DNA from: JAJEDW01 sp963555775
Lineage (GTDB): Bacteria; Acidobacteriota; Terriglobia; 20CM-2-55-15
Reading direction: 5' to 3'
Length of the DNA: 64,000 nt
NCBI GenBank assembly: GCA_963555775.3
Contig: CAUVWY020000003.1
Location: 248,001-312,000, forward strand
The notes below the pieces were generated by a model. That model had not been told where the DNA came from. It searched no databases and saw only the letters and a program-made list of their open reading frames with translations. Position 1 is the stretch's first letter. Each line of letters starts with the position of its first letter. Shown here one piece after another: positions 9,403 to 18,449 of this stretch. The translations under genes were made by a program, and so were the position numbers.

Positions 9403-10638
9403 ATGGACGAATTCAGATATGACGGCGAGGGCCTGACCTGCGAAAACGTGAGTCTCGGAGCCATCGCGGACACGGTCGGTACACCGACCTACGTTTACAG
9501 CCAGAAGATTTTGTACGACTCCGTCCGGCGGTTCGACGACGCCTTCGCGACGGTCCCCCATCTGGTGTGTTATGGCATCAAGGCGAACTCCAACCTGACC
9601 TTGTTGCGCCGTTTTGTGGAGTGGGGCATCGGTTTCGACGCCGTGTCGGGCGGTGAGTTGTTTCGTGCGCTTCAGGCTGGCGCCGATCGCAAACGGATCA
9701 TCCTTTCCGGTGTCGGCAAGACACGCGACGAAATTCGGTATGCGCTGGACCGGGACGTTCTGTTCGTGAGTGTGGAGTCGCGCGCCGAGTTGGAGACGAT
9801 TGCGGAAGTTGCCATCGAAACAGGCCGAACGGCGCGCGTGGTCTTCAGAACGAATCCAGACGTCGATGCCCGGACGCATCCCTACATTTCGACGGGTCTC
9901 AAGAGTCACAAGTTCGGCGTCAGTTTCGAAGATACGCCTGCTCTGGTTGCCGACGCAGCAGCAATGCCCGGTGTCGAGGTCGCCGGAATTGGCTGTCACA
10001 TCGGATCGCAGATTACCGATCTCGGACCGTTCAGGGAGGCGGCGGGAAGCATCGCGGGGCTGGCGTCGAACCTCATGGACCGGGGTATTCCTCTGAAATA
10101 TCTGGATTTTGGAGGGGGGCTGGGGATTTCCTACGATGGGGAACTCCCACCGACACCGCACGTCTATGCGGAAACGTTGATCGGCATCAGCAGGGAATTG
10201 GGGCTTACGCTGGTTCTGGAACCCGGTCGCGTGATCGTGGGCACTTCCGGAATTCTGCTGTGCCGCGTCATTCGCAAAAAGACGCAAGGCAAGAAGCGAT
10301 TTGTCATCGTCGATGCGGGAATGAACGATCTGATCCGGCCGCCGCTCTACGGATCCTTCCACGGGCTGCGCCCGGTTCGCGAAAGGGAAGGAACCGAGGT
10401 GATCGATCTGGTCGGTCCGATCTGCGAGTCCACGGATTTTCTTGCCCGGGACCGGGAGGTATCACGCCTGGAACCCGGCGATCTCGTCGCGGTCATGACG
10501 GCCGGGGCGTACGGTTCCGCGCTCGCGTCCAACTACAATTCGCGGCCTCGTCCTGCCGAGGTGCTTGTGGACGGTGAGAGTTTCAGCGTCGTGCGGAGGC
10601 GTGAGACCTATGACGATCTGATCCGACTGGAAGAGTGA
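9403..10638 (+). CDS. lysA: Diaminopimelate decarboxylase
   Basis: PLP enzyme giving L-lysine from meso-diaminopimelate, about 411 residues. Visible family motifs are CYGIKANSN (PLP lysine) near residue 56, GCHIGSQITD near 200, FGGGLGISY near 238, EPGRVIVGTSG near 272, and the CESTDFLARDRE substrate loop near 342. The C-terminal block includes GAYGSALASNYNSRPR. The ATG at 9403 is taken over an upstream ATG that overlaps tyrA because the family starts here. A palindromic repeat cluster follows within about 25 bp of the stop. Confidence 0.95.
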   Translation: MDEFRYDGEGLTCENVSLGAIADTVGTPTYVYSQKILYDSVRRFDDAFATVPHLVCYGIKANSNLTLLRRFVEWGIGFDAVSGGELFRALQAGADRKRIILSGVGKTRDEIRYALDRDVLFVSVESRAELETIAEVAIETGRTARVVFRTNPDVDARTHPYISTGLKSHKFGVSFEDTPALVADAAAMPGVEVAGIGCHIGSQITDLGPFREAAGSIAGLASNLMDRGIPLKYLDFGGGLGISYDGELPPTPHVYAETLIGISRELGLTLVLEPGRVIVGTSGILLCRVIRKKTQGKKRFVIVDAGMNDLIRPPLYGSFHGLRPVREREGTEVIDLVGPICESTDFLARDREVSRLEPGDLVAVMTAGAYGSALASNYNSRPRPAEVLVDGESFSVVRRRETYDDLIRLEE

Positions 10639-10660
10639 CACGCGGGAACTTTCCGACTGT

Positions 10661-10830
10661 AGGTGCAGTCTATGACTGCACGGACTTGATTTGGGCGGAC
10701 TTGATTTGGGCGGTCATAGACCGCTACAGTTCGGAGCGCTCTCTCCAACAGTTTCGGAATGCTGTCGGTGCGGGTTCGGACTTGATTCGGGCAGTCGTAG
10801 ACTGCCCCTACATTTTCAATATTGAGGGGT
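10661..10830. repeat. Cluster of short palindromic repeats
   Basis: Three palindromes share a GxGGTC/GCAGTC...GACxGC form: 10664-10680 (TGCAGTC-TAT-GACTGCA), 10710-10724 (GCGGTC-ATA-GACCGC) and 10791-10805 (GCAGTC-GTA-GACTGC). Between the first two, CGGACTTGATTTGGG is directly repeated at 16-bp spacing. Related palindromes occur at 25533 and 47779-47868. They lie between convergent lysA and the anti-sigma gene, where transcription could terminate. No gene is seen here. Confidence 0.8.
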
Positions 10831-10883
10831 TGGGGCACACCAAGGAACACAGGTTGTGGCGTGCGGCGAAAGTCCGAATTTCT

Positions 10884-11771
10884 TCACTCCTCATCGCCCG
10901 GGACTTTGGCGCCAACGAGTTGGAGGCTTGCATCGATCGTCGACCGTAGCGTTTCTTCTTCCAGCGGTCCTCTTGCGTGGACCGTACCGTCCGGCGCCAC
11001 GATCGCGAACTCTCCCGCGCGCGTCTCCAGAAGCGACGATTCGCGGTTGACCATCGTCGGGAAGCGAACTGGCCCGGGTTCGAGTCCATCCGCGGGAACT
11101 CCAAGAAATCGGATTTTGGCCTCGGAACGGTACCGCTCGTACGCCTGCTCAAACGCCGCCGACCCGGCCGGGTCCCGATCGACGACACCCAGCACCAGTA
11201 CCGACCCGGAAAAGTCTTCGAGCGTGTGGAAGTACCCCGCGGCGTCCTGCACATGGAAGCGGGTTACGGGCACTGCCGGCCCGGCCATCGTGGGCGCCGC
11301 GTCAACCGGGGTGGCCGAAGCCGCGTCCAATACAGGGTCCGGTTTCGCGAGTCTGGCATCGGGTTCTTCTTCCGCCTTGTCGCCATTTGCATCTGGCGCG
11401 TCCGTTTCAGGCGCCGAAACGGCTGCTTCTTGTACCGCACCAGCCGGATCCTGACTCACCGGACCGGGCATCCCACCGCCGGACATCCCACCGACAAACC
11501 AAATGGCCGCGGCTGCGACCAGCACCGTGGCGAATGCCCCGGCGAGGCGCAACGGTCGAATCGGGCCGTGAGCGGTCCTCTCGGCCCTCGCCATCTGTTG
11601 TCTGAAGTGTGCGGAAACGAGGGCATCCACCTGTGCAAATTCATCCAACTGGGCTCGGCAGTCCGTGCAACGCTCTACATGCTGTTCCAACCGAGCCCGT
11701 TTTCCCGGGTCGATGCTTTCCGAAAAGTACGCTTCGAGATGGGGTTCCACCCACTGGCATTTGTCGGTCAT
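10884..11771 (-). CDS. Membrane anti-sigma factor with redoxin-like periplasmic domain
   Basis: A 295-residue protein whose first 50 residues form an anti-sigma zinc finger (H31-x3-C35-x2-C38). A single membrane helix follows near 76-95, then an acidic Pro/Ala-rich linker to about 165. The C-terminal 120 residues look like a thioredoxin-fold/redoxin domain (FHTLEDFSGSVLVLGVVDRD...FAIVAPDGTVHARG) but lack a CxxC, so it is more likely a sensor than an oxidoreductase. Its ATG overlaps the stop of the ECF sigma gene (ATGA), as expected for a cognate pair. Confidence 0.8.
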   Translation of the reverse strand: MTDKCQWVEPHLEAYFSESIDPGKRARLEQHVERCTDCRAQLDEFAQVDALVSAHFRQQMARAERTAHGPIRPLRLAGAFATVLVAAAAIWFVGGMSGGGMPGPVSQDPAGAVQEAAVSAPETDAPDANGDKAEEEPDARLAKPDPVLDAASATPVDAAPTMAGPAVPVTRFHVQDAAGYFHTLEDFSGSVLVLGVVDRDPAGSAAFEQAYERYRSEAKIRFLGVPADGLEPGPVRFPTMVNRESSLLETRAGEFAIVAPDGTVHARGPLEEETLRSTIDASLQLVGAKVPGDEE

Positions 11772-12403
11772 TTTTCGATCCCGTGTTCCGTTACCGCGTT
11801 CCGGTCGCGTGTTCCAAGCCGGTGTTGCAGGCCTTTCTTCAAACGTTTCCGCCCATAGAAAATTCTCGACTTTACCGTGCCCTCGGGAATCTCCAGTATC
11901 CGGGCAATCTCCGGTATCGTCATGCCTTCGACCGCGAGCATCAAAAGCGGAATGCGGAACACCTTCGGCAATCGCTCGACATGCCGTCCGACATCGATCA
12001 TGGTCTCGGGGTCGATCCCGGTTTTCGGGTCGGCGGCATCGAAGGGCATCGTCTTACCGTCCGAATCTTCGCGTTCAAGATCGCCGAACAACGTCCATCG
12101 TTTCACCATGCGGACGAAGCTGCGGCGACGGTTGATCGAGACCCGCACGACGATTCGCGCCAACCACGAGCGGATCGGACAATCTCCCCTGAAGTTGCCG
12201 ATCCCCTTGTATGCCCGCATCAGGGCTTCCTGGACGATGTCCTCCGCGTCGTCCACGTTCCGGGTCGACGCGACAGCAATCTGCATAAGAAACGGACGGT
12301 ATTCCTGTACCAGGAGGTCGAAGTCGGTGTTTTTGTCTTCAGCCTCCGTCCAGCGGACAGAGTCGCCATTTTTCAAGACACTGTCGGGGGCCAAAGGGTT
12401 CAC
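11768..12403 (-). CDS. ECF-type RNA polymerase sigma factor
   Basis: A 211-residue sigma-70 family protein. Region 2 (DAEDIVQEALMRAY, then FRGDCPIRSWLARIVVRV) sits at about residues 50-100. Region 4 (IPLLMLAVEGMTIPEIARIL, EGTVKSRIFYGRKRLKK) sits at about 150-195. A 30-residue acidic spacer separates them. The start is a GTG at 12403; shorter starts are possible. It is followed by its overlapping anti-sigma gene and preceded by a TPR gene 52 bp upstream, probably one operon. The regulon cannot be read from the window. Confidence 0.9.
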   Translation of the reverse strand: MNPLAPDSVLKNGDSVRWTEAEDKNTDFDLLVQEYRPFLMQIAVASTRNVDDAEDIVQEALMRAYKGIGNFRGDCPIRSWLARIVVRVSINRRRSFVRMVKRWTLFGDLEREDSDGKTMPFDAADPKTGIDPETMIDVGRHVERLPKVFRIPLLMLAVEGMTIPEIARILEIPEGTVKSRIFYGRKRLKKGLQHRLGTRDRNAVTEHGIEK

Positions 12404-12455
12404 GATTGGTTTGTTGCCGCTTCTCTACAGCGGACGATGCTTCGAAATCGGGCGG

Positions 12456-14435
12456 TCATATTTGTGATCGGAGTAGGTCCAACTTCTGCTGTACCGTTTC
12501 GCGTTCTTCTTGTTCTTCGGACAATTCCAACGAACGTTCATAAGATTCCTGGGCCTCTTCGAGCCGCCCCTGGCGACGATAGAGATCGCCGAGGTGCTCA
12601 TGAAGCGTGGGATCGGTCGCGGCAAAAAGGATCGCCCGTTCCAGGTATTCCTGAGCCAGATCGAGACGATCGAGCCTGTAGTACACCCAGCCCAGACTGT
12701 CGAGATAGGCACCATTGATGGGATCTGCCTCGACCGCTCTCCGGACCATCTCGAGGGCCTCGTCGAGTTTTTCCCCATTGTCGGCCAGCATGTAGCCCAG
12801 GTAGTTGAGAACTGCCGGATTCTCGGCGTCGATGTTCAATGACTGACGGAACGCTGCTTCCGCGTCCGCGTCCCGCTCCTGCCGTTCCAGGAGGGCGCCT
12901 CTCATGAAGTACGTTTGCGGCAGTTGGTTCTCGAAACGTTCGAGCATATCCACGATCAAGCGTTCCGCTGCCGTCCAGTCCTCGTTTTTTTCGTAAATGC
13001 CGAGGATGGTCGCGTAGATCTCGAAATCGGATTCCCGATTCTCGAGCATGTCCATCAGCATGGCAATCCCTTCTTCGGCCCGGCCCGTCTGTCCCAACAG
13101 ATCCGCGCGCTGCAGCTTCAACTGGCGATGATCCGGAAAAACTTCCAATGTGGATTCGGCTTTCTCGAGGGCACGTTCAAGTTGCCGCGACAAGCGATAC
13201 GTGTCGACGATGTATGAATCGACCGTACCGTCGCGTTCACGAACAAAAGCCTTCAACTCTTCGAATGCCTCGACGGCGTCTTCGTACTCCTCGAGCATCG
13301 TATGAAAAATGGCGATATTCCTGAGGAAGAGCCCCCGGCGTCCTCGCTCAACCTGGGTGTAGCGGTTTCCGGGTTGCCGGGACGCATCCAACAACCCGCG
13401 AAGGCCGGCAATCGCATCTACGAACCGCCCCTCATCGCGATCGAGCATCGCCACCGCGAAGCCGATATCCGGACTATTGGGCACAATCCGACCGGCCCGT
13501 TCCAAATAGGCCCGGGCCTCGGCGAAATTCATGCCCTGTTGTTCGATTTGCCCCAACCGGAGCAGGGCGACGGCATCGGTGGGATCCTGAGCGATCAGAT
13601 CCTGATATATTTCGGAAGCCTCGGCCCAGTTCTCCAATACGAAATGGATGCGTGCCAGTTCCTTGAACAGTTCGATTTCATCGCGTCCGAGATCGATCGC
13701 CGTCTGAAACGCTTCCGCCGCATTCTCCAGTTCATCGACCTGCACGTAGGCCTGACCCAGGAGAAACCAGACTGCGTTTGAATCGGGTTGATTGGTCGAA
13801 AAGGCCTCGAGGAGATCGATGGCTTCCCCTGTGTTGCCGATACCCATCTGGAGTTCTGCCAGCGCAAGCACCCCTTCTTCGGAACTCGGTTCGACCTGGA
13901 TAAAGTCGCGGTACAGCTCCAACGCGCGTTCGGGTTGGCCTGAAAATCGGTACAGTTGACCCAGCGTCAGGTAGGCGTCGGTCTCCTCGGAACTGAGCCG
14001 AACCACTTGTTCCAGCGCCTCGATCGCCAACCCGATGTATTCCGCTGCGATTTCCTGTCCTGCGCTGTTACTCACCAGACTGGTATAGACGCCGCCGAGC
14101 AGGCGATGCGCGTCAAGATTGTCGGGATCGATGTTGATTGCACGATTGGCGTAGTCCACCGCGTCGCGCCAGAAATTTCGTTTGGCATAGCTCGCGGCGA
14201 TCTCGGAATAGACCGTCGAGTTGGTTGGGTCCAGAGCCAACGCCTCTTCGTAGGCTTCGAGCGCGCCCTCCCAATCCCCCTCGTTTTCAAGCAGGTGCCC
14301 GCGTGCGAAATGGTAGTACGCCTCGGCCATCGTGGATGCGGTAGTGGACGTCGATTCCTGCGCCTGCGACAAACTTGTCGTGGCCAACAGAGCGCCGACT
14401 GAAAGACCCGCGAACAGTTGCAGCATTCTTTTCAT
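12456..14435 (-). CDS. Exported tetratricopeptide-repeat protein
   Basis: A 659-residue protein with a signal peptide (MKRM then a hydrophobic run ending ..LSQAQES) and TPR units through nearly its whole length. Clear examples are GDWEGALEAYEEALALDPTN near residue 55 and the C-terminal RLEEAQESYERSLELSEEQ. TPR proteins are scaffolds; partners here are unknown. The ATG at 14435 gives a normal signal peptide; a TTG at 14447 is also in frame. Its place directly upstream of the ECF/anti-sigma pair suggests a shared envelope-related role, but this is inference. Confidence 0.88.
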   Translation of the reverse strand: MKRMLQLFAGLSVGALLATTSLSQAQESTSTTASTMAEAYYHFARGHLLENEGDWEGALEAYEEALALDPTNSTVYSEIAASYAKRNFWRDAVDYANRAINIDPDNLDAHRLLGGVYTSLVSNSAGQEIAAEYIGLAIEALEQVVRLSSEETDAYLTLGQLYRFSGQPERALELYRDFIQVEPSSEEGVLALAELQMGIGNTGEAIDLLEAFSTNQPDSNAVWFLLGQAYVQVDELENAAEAFQTAIDLGRDEIELFKELARIHFVLENWAEASEIYQDLIAQDPTDAVALLRLGQIEQQGMNFAEARAYLERAGRIVPNSPDIGFAVAMLDRDEGRFVDAIAGLRGLLDASRQPGNRYTQVERGRRGLFLRNIAIFHTMLEEYEDAVEAFEELKAFVRERDGTVDSYIVDTYRLSRQLERALEKAESTLEVFPDHRQLKLQRADLLGQTGRAEEGIAMLMDMLENRESDFEIYATILGIYEKNEDWTAAERLIVDMLERFENQLPQTYFMRGALLERQERDADAEAAFRQSLNIDAENPAVLNYLGYMLADNGEKLDEALEMVRRAVEADPINGAYLDSLGWVYYRLDRLDLAQEYLERAILFAATDPTLHEHLGDLYRRQGRLEEAQESYERSLELSEEQEERETVQQKLDLLRSQI

Positions 14436-14621
14436 GGGATGTGCCAATTCGACAAACTTTTACGTCTCTGCATTATAAGGGGGATTCTCGAATATCCGAT
14501 TCGGGAATTTCGTCGAACGCGGCGGAAGGACCGAGCGCGCAACCTCGCCCGCCAGGCCCCAACCGTGTCAGGAACTCTATCTATGGGATAGGCGCGTTAT
14601 CTTTAGGGACAGGCTGCTGGC
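14436..14621. other. Intergenic upstream of the TPR operon
   Basis: About 190 bp upstream of the TPR gene, reading away from it towards the repeat element. No gene is seen. A promoter for the TPR-sigma operon is expected here, but I found no pair of boxes clear enough to call. Confidence 0.4.
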
Positions 14622-14866
14622 CCGCCTTTCTCACGGGTTTTCTGCTGTAGCGCCGTATACATCCGCCAGTGCCGCGTTCTACGGCGCGTTCTCAGGCGTG
14701 TTCCTCACGCCGGTCACGCCGGGCGCGTAGCGGCGCGTTCTCAGGCGTGTTCCTCACGCCGGTCGCGCCGGATCAAGCGCCGGTGCGCGCCACGGGCGCA
14801 AGGATATACGCCCCAGCCCTGACGGCGTCTCCGACTCTTCGCGACGAAAACCCGCAAGAAAGGCGG
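14622..14866. repeat. Repeat element with inverted ends, flush with the purH stop
   Basis: A 245-bp element whose left arm at 14622-14647 (CCGCCTTTCT-CA-CGGGTTTTC...) is inverted at 14841-14866 with about 19 of 26 positions paired. Its right end begins one base after the purH stop codon. Inside, a block reading GGCGCGTTCTCAGGCGTGTT followed by CCTCACGCCGGTC is present twice in tandem (about 14690 and 14730). The same block occurs inverted near 34325-34365. Confidence 0.7.
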
Positions 14867-14867
14867 A

Positions 14868-16451
14868 CTAGTGCTTGAAATGCCGCACTCCCGTCAGCAC
14901 CATCGACATGCCATGTTCCTCGGCGGCGGCAATGACCTCGCCGTCGTTCCGTGAGCCCCCGGGCTGGATAATATTTCGCACCCCGGCGCGTGCGGCCGCG
15001 TCGACGCCATCCCTGAACGGAAAGAACGCGTCGGAAGCAAGCGCGGTGCCCTGGACACCCGTCCGAGCCTTTTCCACTGCGATGCGGACCGAGTCGATAC
15101 GACTCATCTGTCCGGCGCCGACGCCACAGGTCTGGCCCCCTTTTGCCAGGACGATGGCGTTCGACTTGACGTGCCGTGCGACCTGCCAGGCGAACCACAG
15201 ATCTCTCCATTCTTCCACCGAGGGTTTGCGTGCCGTCACCAGCCGGGCCGTTCCCGCACGGATATCGTCCGACACGTCTGGATCCTGTACCAGGATTCCT
15301 CCGAAAACTCCCTTCATTTCCAGGTCGGCCATACCCCCCGGCGTTTCCGGGCTACCCAGTTCCAGGACGCGGAGATTCTTTTTCGCAGCCAGAATCTCGC
15401 GCGCGCCCGGAGCCACATCCGGAGCGATGATACCTTCGACGAAGAGCTTCGCCATCTCCTCTGCCGTGGCCGCATCCAGGGTTCGGTTGACGGCGATGAT
15501 CGAACCGAAAGCCGAAACCGAATCTGCCGCGTACGCTTTGAGGTAGGCGTCGTGCAGATCGGTCCCGATCGCGGCGCCGCAAGGATTGGTGTGCTTGATG
15601 ATTGCGACTGCCGGATCTTCGAATTCCTGTACGAGGGCCCGTGCCGCCTGAAGGTCGACCATGTTGTTGTATGAGAGTGCCTTCCCTTGAAGTTGCACCG
15701 CCGCGGCCAATCCGTGAGGCACCTCCGATCCCCAGCGGTAAAACGCCGCCTTCTGGTGAGGATTCTCTCCGTACCGGGGTTCGGCTACCTTTTCAAGGTT
15801 CAGGAAGACGCGTTTCGGCCGCCCGTTCTTGTCCGGCAATGTGAAGCCCGCGCCAGATGGTTCGACCGCCGAAAGAAACTGCGCGATCTGCCCATCGTAC
15901 CGGGCGGTATGGGCAAAAGCATCCTGTGCGAGCGCGAACAGGCGTTCGTGCGAAAACCGGCCGCCGCCCTCCCGGAGTTCGGCGATCAGCGTCGAATAGT
16001 CGGCCGGGTTCGTCACCACCGCAACATCCATGAAATTCTTTGCCGCTGAACGCAGCATGGCCGGTCCGCCGATATCGATGTTCTCGATCGCTTCCATGAA
16101 CGTCACACCCGGGCGCCGAATCGTTTCGCCGAATGGATACAGGTTCACGCAAACCATGTCGATCGGCTGAATACCGTGCGCCGCCATCTGCTTCCGGTGT
16201 TCCGGGTTATCGCGAAGTGCCAACAAACCCGCGTGCACCCGGGGGTGCAACGTCTTGACCCGACCGTCGAGCATTTCGGGAAATCCGGTCATTTCGGAAA
16301 CTTCCCGAACCGGTATCCCTTCCGATGCAATGAGTCGAGCCGTGCTCCCCGTGGACAATATCTCGACACCCATGCCGACAAGTTCGCGTGCGAATTCCGC
16401 AATTCCCTGCTTGTCAAAAACACTGATCAGCGCGCGTTCAACTTTTTTCAA
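14868..16451 (-). CDS. purH: Bifunctional AICAR transformylase / IMP cyclohydrolase
   Basis: Catalyses the last two steps of IMP synthesis; 527 residues is typical. The N-terminal cyclohydrolase domain shows ALISVFDKQGI, STGSTARLI and VKTLHPRVHAGLLA. The transformylase domain carries IIKHTNPCGAAIG near residue 285 and the C-terminal GGSRNDGEVIAAAEEHGM block. It is divergent from selA with a 49-bp gap, so both promoters must share that space. A repeat element begins one base past the stop. Confidence 0.97.
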   Translation of the reverse strand: MKKVERALISVFDKQGIAEFARELVGMGVEILSTGSTARLIASEGIPVREVSEMTGFPEMLDGRVKTLHPRVHAGLLALRDNPEHRKQMAAHGIQPIDMVCVNLYPFGETIRRPGVTFMEAIENIDIGGPAMLRSAAKNFMDVAVVTNPADYSTLIAELREGGGRFSHERLFALAQDAFAHTARYDGQIAQFLSAVEPSGAGFTLPDKNGRPKRVFLNLEKVAEPRYGENPHQKAAFYRWGSEVPHGLAAAVQLQGKALSYNNMVDLQAARALVQEFEDPAVAIIKHTNPCGAAIGTDLHDAYLKAYAADSVSAFGSIIAVNRTLDAATAEEMAKLFVEGIIAPDVAPGAREILAAKKNLRVLELGSPETPGGMADLEMKGVFGGILVQDPDVSDDIRAGTARLVTARKPSVEEWRDLWFAWQVARHVKSNAIVLAKGGQTCGVGAGQMSRIDSVRIAVEKARTGVQGTALASDAFFPFRDGVDAAARAGVRNIIQPGGSRNDGEVIAAAEEHGMSMVLTGVRHFKH

Positions 16452-16500
16452 ATCCGAACTCCTTGCCTGAAATTGTAAAACAAGGTTCCCGTATGCTGAA

Positions 16501-17883
16501 ATGACTCAAATGAAAGCTCTTCGACAAATTCCGCCGGTTCATGAGGTTCTCCAGCGACCCGAACTCGCCGGTATGGAGACCGTCCTTTCCCAGCCATTTG
16601 CGGTACGCATGTTGAACGACGTGATCGGCGAGTTGCGGGAACGAATCCGGCGGGAAGACGCCGAGTTCACTCGCGACGCGTTGGCTTCGCGCATCGCGGT
16701 GGAGCTGAAGCAGCGCATCGAGACATTCCTCACCCCCTCGCTGCGGCCCCTCATCAATGCAACCGGAGTTGTGCTGCACACGAATCTGGGGAGAGCGCCG
16801 CTGCCGCCGGAAGCCATGGACCATGTCAGAAAAGTTTCGGCAGCCTACTCCAATCTGGAGTTCGATATCGCCGAAGGACGGCGAGGAAAGCGGGACTCTC
16901 ATGTCTCGAACCTTCTTTCCGAGTTGTTGGGCTGTGAAGCGGCGATCGTGGTGAACAACAACGCCGCCGCGGTCCTGCTGGTCCTGAACGCGCTTGCCGA
17001 GGGCGGTGAGGTCCTGGTCGCGCGCGGCGAGGAGATCGAAATCGGCGGCTCCTTCAGGATTCCGGAGGTCATGGCGAAAAGCGGGGCTCTACTACGGGAA
17101 ATCGGCACGACCAACCGAACTCGTATCGAGGACTATGAATCGGCCATCGGGCCTGAGACGCGCCTCATGTTACGTGTCCATCCCAGCAACTTCACCATCG
17201 TGGGATTTACCGAGCGACCGTCTTTGGCCGAATTTGCTGAACTTGGGCGCCGCAGTGGAATCCCGACGTTCGAAGATCTGGGCAGCGGATGCATCGCCGA
17301 TCTCGCGGCCACCGGAATCGGCGATGAGCCCCGGCCGCAAGAAAGTATCGGGCATGGAATCGATTTGGTGTGCTTCAGCGGGGATAAGCTTTTGGGAGGC
17401 CCGCAAGCCGGAATCATTGCGGGACGGAAATCCCTGTTGGATCGAGCGCGCCGGAACCCCTTGTTCCGTGCGCTTCGCGTTGACAAGCTGACGCTGGGAG
17501 TCCTGGAGTGGGTCCTGCTCGCACACCTCCGCGGCGAGTCAAACCGGATTCCGCTCTGGCGGATGCTCAGCGCCCCGGAAAGCGAAATTCGGGATCGTGC
17601 CGAAGCGTTGGCACGGCGCGCGGCCCATGAAGCCGTCGCGCCCGTACCGCTCACTTCCGTGGTCGGAGGCGGTTCGGTTCCTGGCGGGAAATTTCCGTCG
17701 TGGGGGCTCAGCCTTTCGCCGGACCACTTGTCTCCGGTCGAGCTTGAACGGCGGCTGCGCCAGTCCCCCTGTCCCGTGATCGCGCGTATCGAAGAAGATC
17801 GGGTATTGCTCGATCTGCGCACCGTCGCTCGCGACGAAGAGGATTCACTGCTCGCCACCCTCGTCGAAGCCCTGGCCCGCTAG
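16501..17883 (+). CDS. selA: L-seryl-tRNA(Sec) selenium transferase
   Basis: PLP enzyme that converts seryl-tRNA(Sec) to selenocysteyl-tRNA; 460 residues is normal. Family landmarks are PLINATGVVLHTNLGRAPLP near residue 82, the YSNLEFDIAEGRRGKRDSHV block, EDLGSGC near 258, and the PLP-binding lysine in FSGDKLLGGPQAG at about residue 296. Its presence implies that the organism makes selenoproteins. The usual partner selB (often directly downstream) is absent: the accessory island begins 4 bp after the stop codon. selB, selD and tRNA-Sec are not in the window. Confidence 0.96.
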   Translation: MTQMKALRQIPPVHEVLQRPELAGMETVLSQPFAVRMLNDVIGELRERIRREDAEFTRDALASRIAVELKQRIETFLTPSLRPLINATGVVLHTNLGRAPLPPEAMDHVRKVSAAYSNLEFDIAEGRRGKRDSHVSNLLSELLGCEAAIVVNNNAAAVLLVLNALAEGGEVLVARGEEIEIGGSFRIPEVMAKSGALLREIGTTNRTRIEDYESAIGPETRLMLRVHPSNFTIVGFTERPSLAEFAELGRRSGIPTFEDLGSGCIADLAATGIGDEPRPQESIGHGIDLVCFSGDKLLGGPQAGIIAGRKSLLDRARRNPLFRALRVDKLTLGVLEWVLLAHLRGESNRIPLWRMLSAPESEIRDRAEALARRAAHEAVAPVPLTSVVGGGSVPGGKFPSWGLSLSPDHLSPVELERRLRQSPCPVIARIEEDRVLLDLRTVARDEEDSLLATLVEALAR

Positions 17884-17887
17884 TCCA

Positions 17888-17909
17888 GGAGCCTGTGGTG
17901 GAAGTGTGC
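17888..17909. repeat. Left copy of 22-bp inverted repeat bounding the island
   Basis: Begins GGAGCCTGTGGTGGAAG and ends TGTGC. Its exact reverse complement is at 34402-34423, about 16.5 kb away, touching the efp stop. The following 80 bp (to about 17990) are GC-rich and weakly resemble the interior of the 5721-5882 element (shared GAGGAGGGAG). No gene lies between 17884 and 18017. Confidence 0.85.
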
Positions 17910-18017
17910 GCGGTCGCGCCGAGGGGTCTTCGGAGGCGGAGTCGAGGAGGGAGGTGGGGAACGATGCTCTCTCATCGAGACACTGCCTCTAGATATAACT
18001 CATTAAATTACAGTGGT

Positions 18018-18449
18018 TTATGAGACCACGCTTTTCCTTTGAATACAATTTATCACACATTTGTCTAACGGATTCGACGGGACCGAAGCCGCTCGTCGCG
18101 CCGAATTCTTGCTTCGCCATTCGCGGTGGCCGGCCTTCGGCGCGTTTTCGGTAAAGGCTGCCTCGTGCAGCGGGGAGAGGCCCTCGCGATCGCGGACATT
18201 GGGATCGGCCCCGGCCTTTAGCAAACGGTCAACCGAGCGGGCGCCATTGGCGGCCGCCGCCACGTGGAGTAACGGGGTCCGGCCGGTAATGTCCCGCGCG
18301 TTCAGGTCCGCCCCCTCTTGAATGAAACGATCGACATTGAAGGGGTCACCCGCCATCGCCGCCCGATGCAAAGCGGTCATACCGTTGTGGTCCCACACGT
18401 CCGGATCGGCCGCCCGAGCAGCGTTCACGTCGTCTGGTTTCCGGCTCAT
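18018..18449 (-). CDS. Ankyrin-repeat protein, last gene of unknown operon
   Basis: A 143-residue protein with two good ankyrin units (NGMTALHRAAMAGDPFNVDR, TGRTPLLHVAAAANGARSVD) and the start of a third (EGLSPLHEAA). The last 45 residues do not fit ankyrin consensus and are basic, so the 3' part may have been lost at the island edge. It starts at an ATG directly after the TAA of the preceding small gene, with a GGAGGGGG ribosome site. Ankyrin domains bind proteins; the partner is unknown but likely encoded in the same operon. Confidence 0.72.
   Translation of the reverse strand: MSRKPDDVNAARAADPDVWDHNGMTALHRAAMAGDPFNVDRFIQEGADLNARDITGRTPLLHVAAAANGARSVDRLLKAGADPNVRDREGLSPLHEAAFTENAPKAGHREWRSKNSARRAASVPSNPLDKCVINCIQRKSVVS

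Noticed and set aside
9076..10362. 428-codon reverse frame opposite tyrA/lysA
   Set aside because: Spans two real genes on the other strand; composition is that of antisense coding DNA.
10664..10805. CRISPR array between lysA and the anti-sigma gene
   Set aside because: Repeats are short palindromes of differing sequence with irregular spacing and no unique regular spacers; no cas genes in the window.
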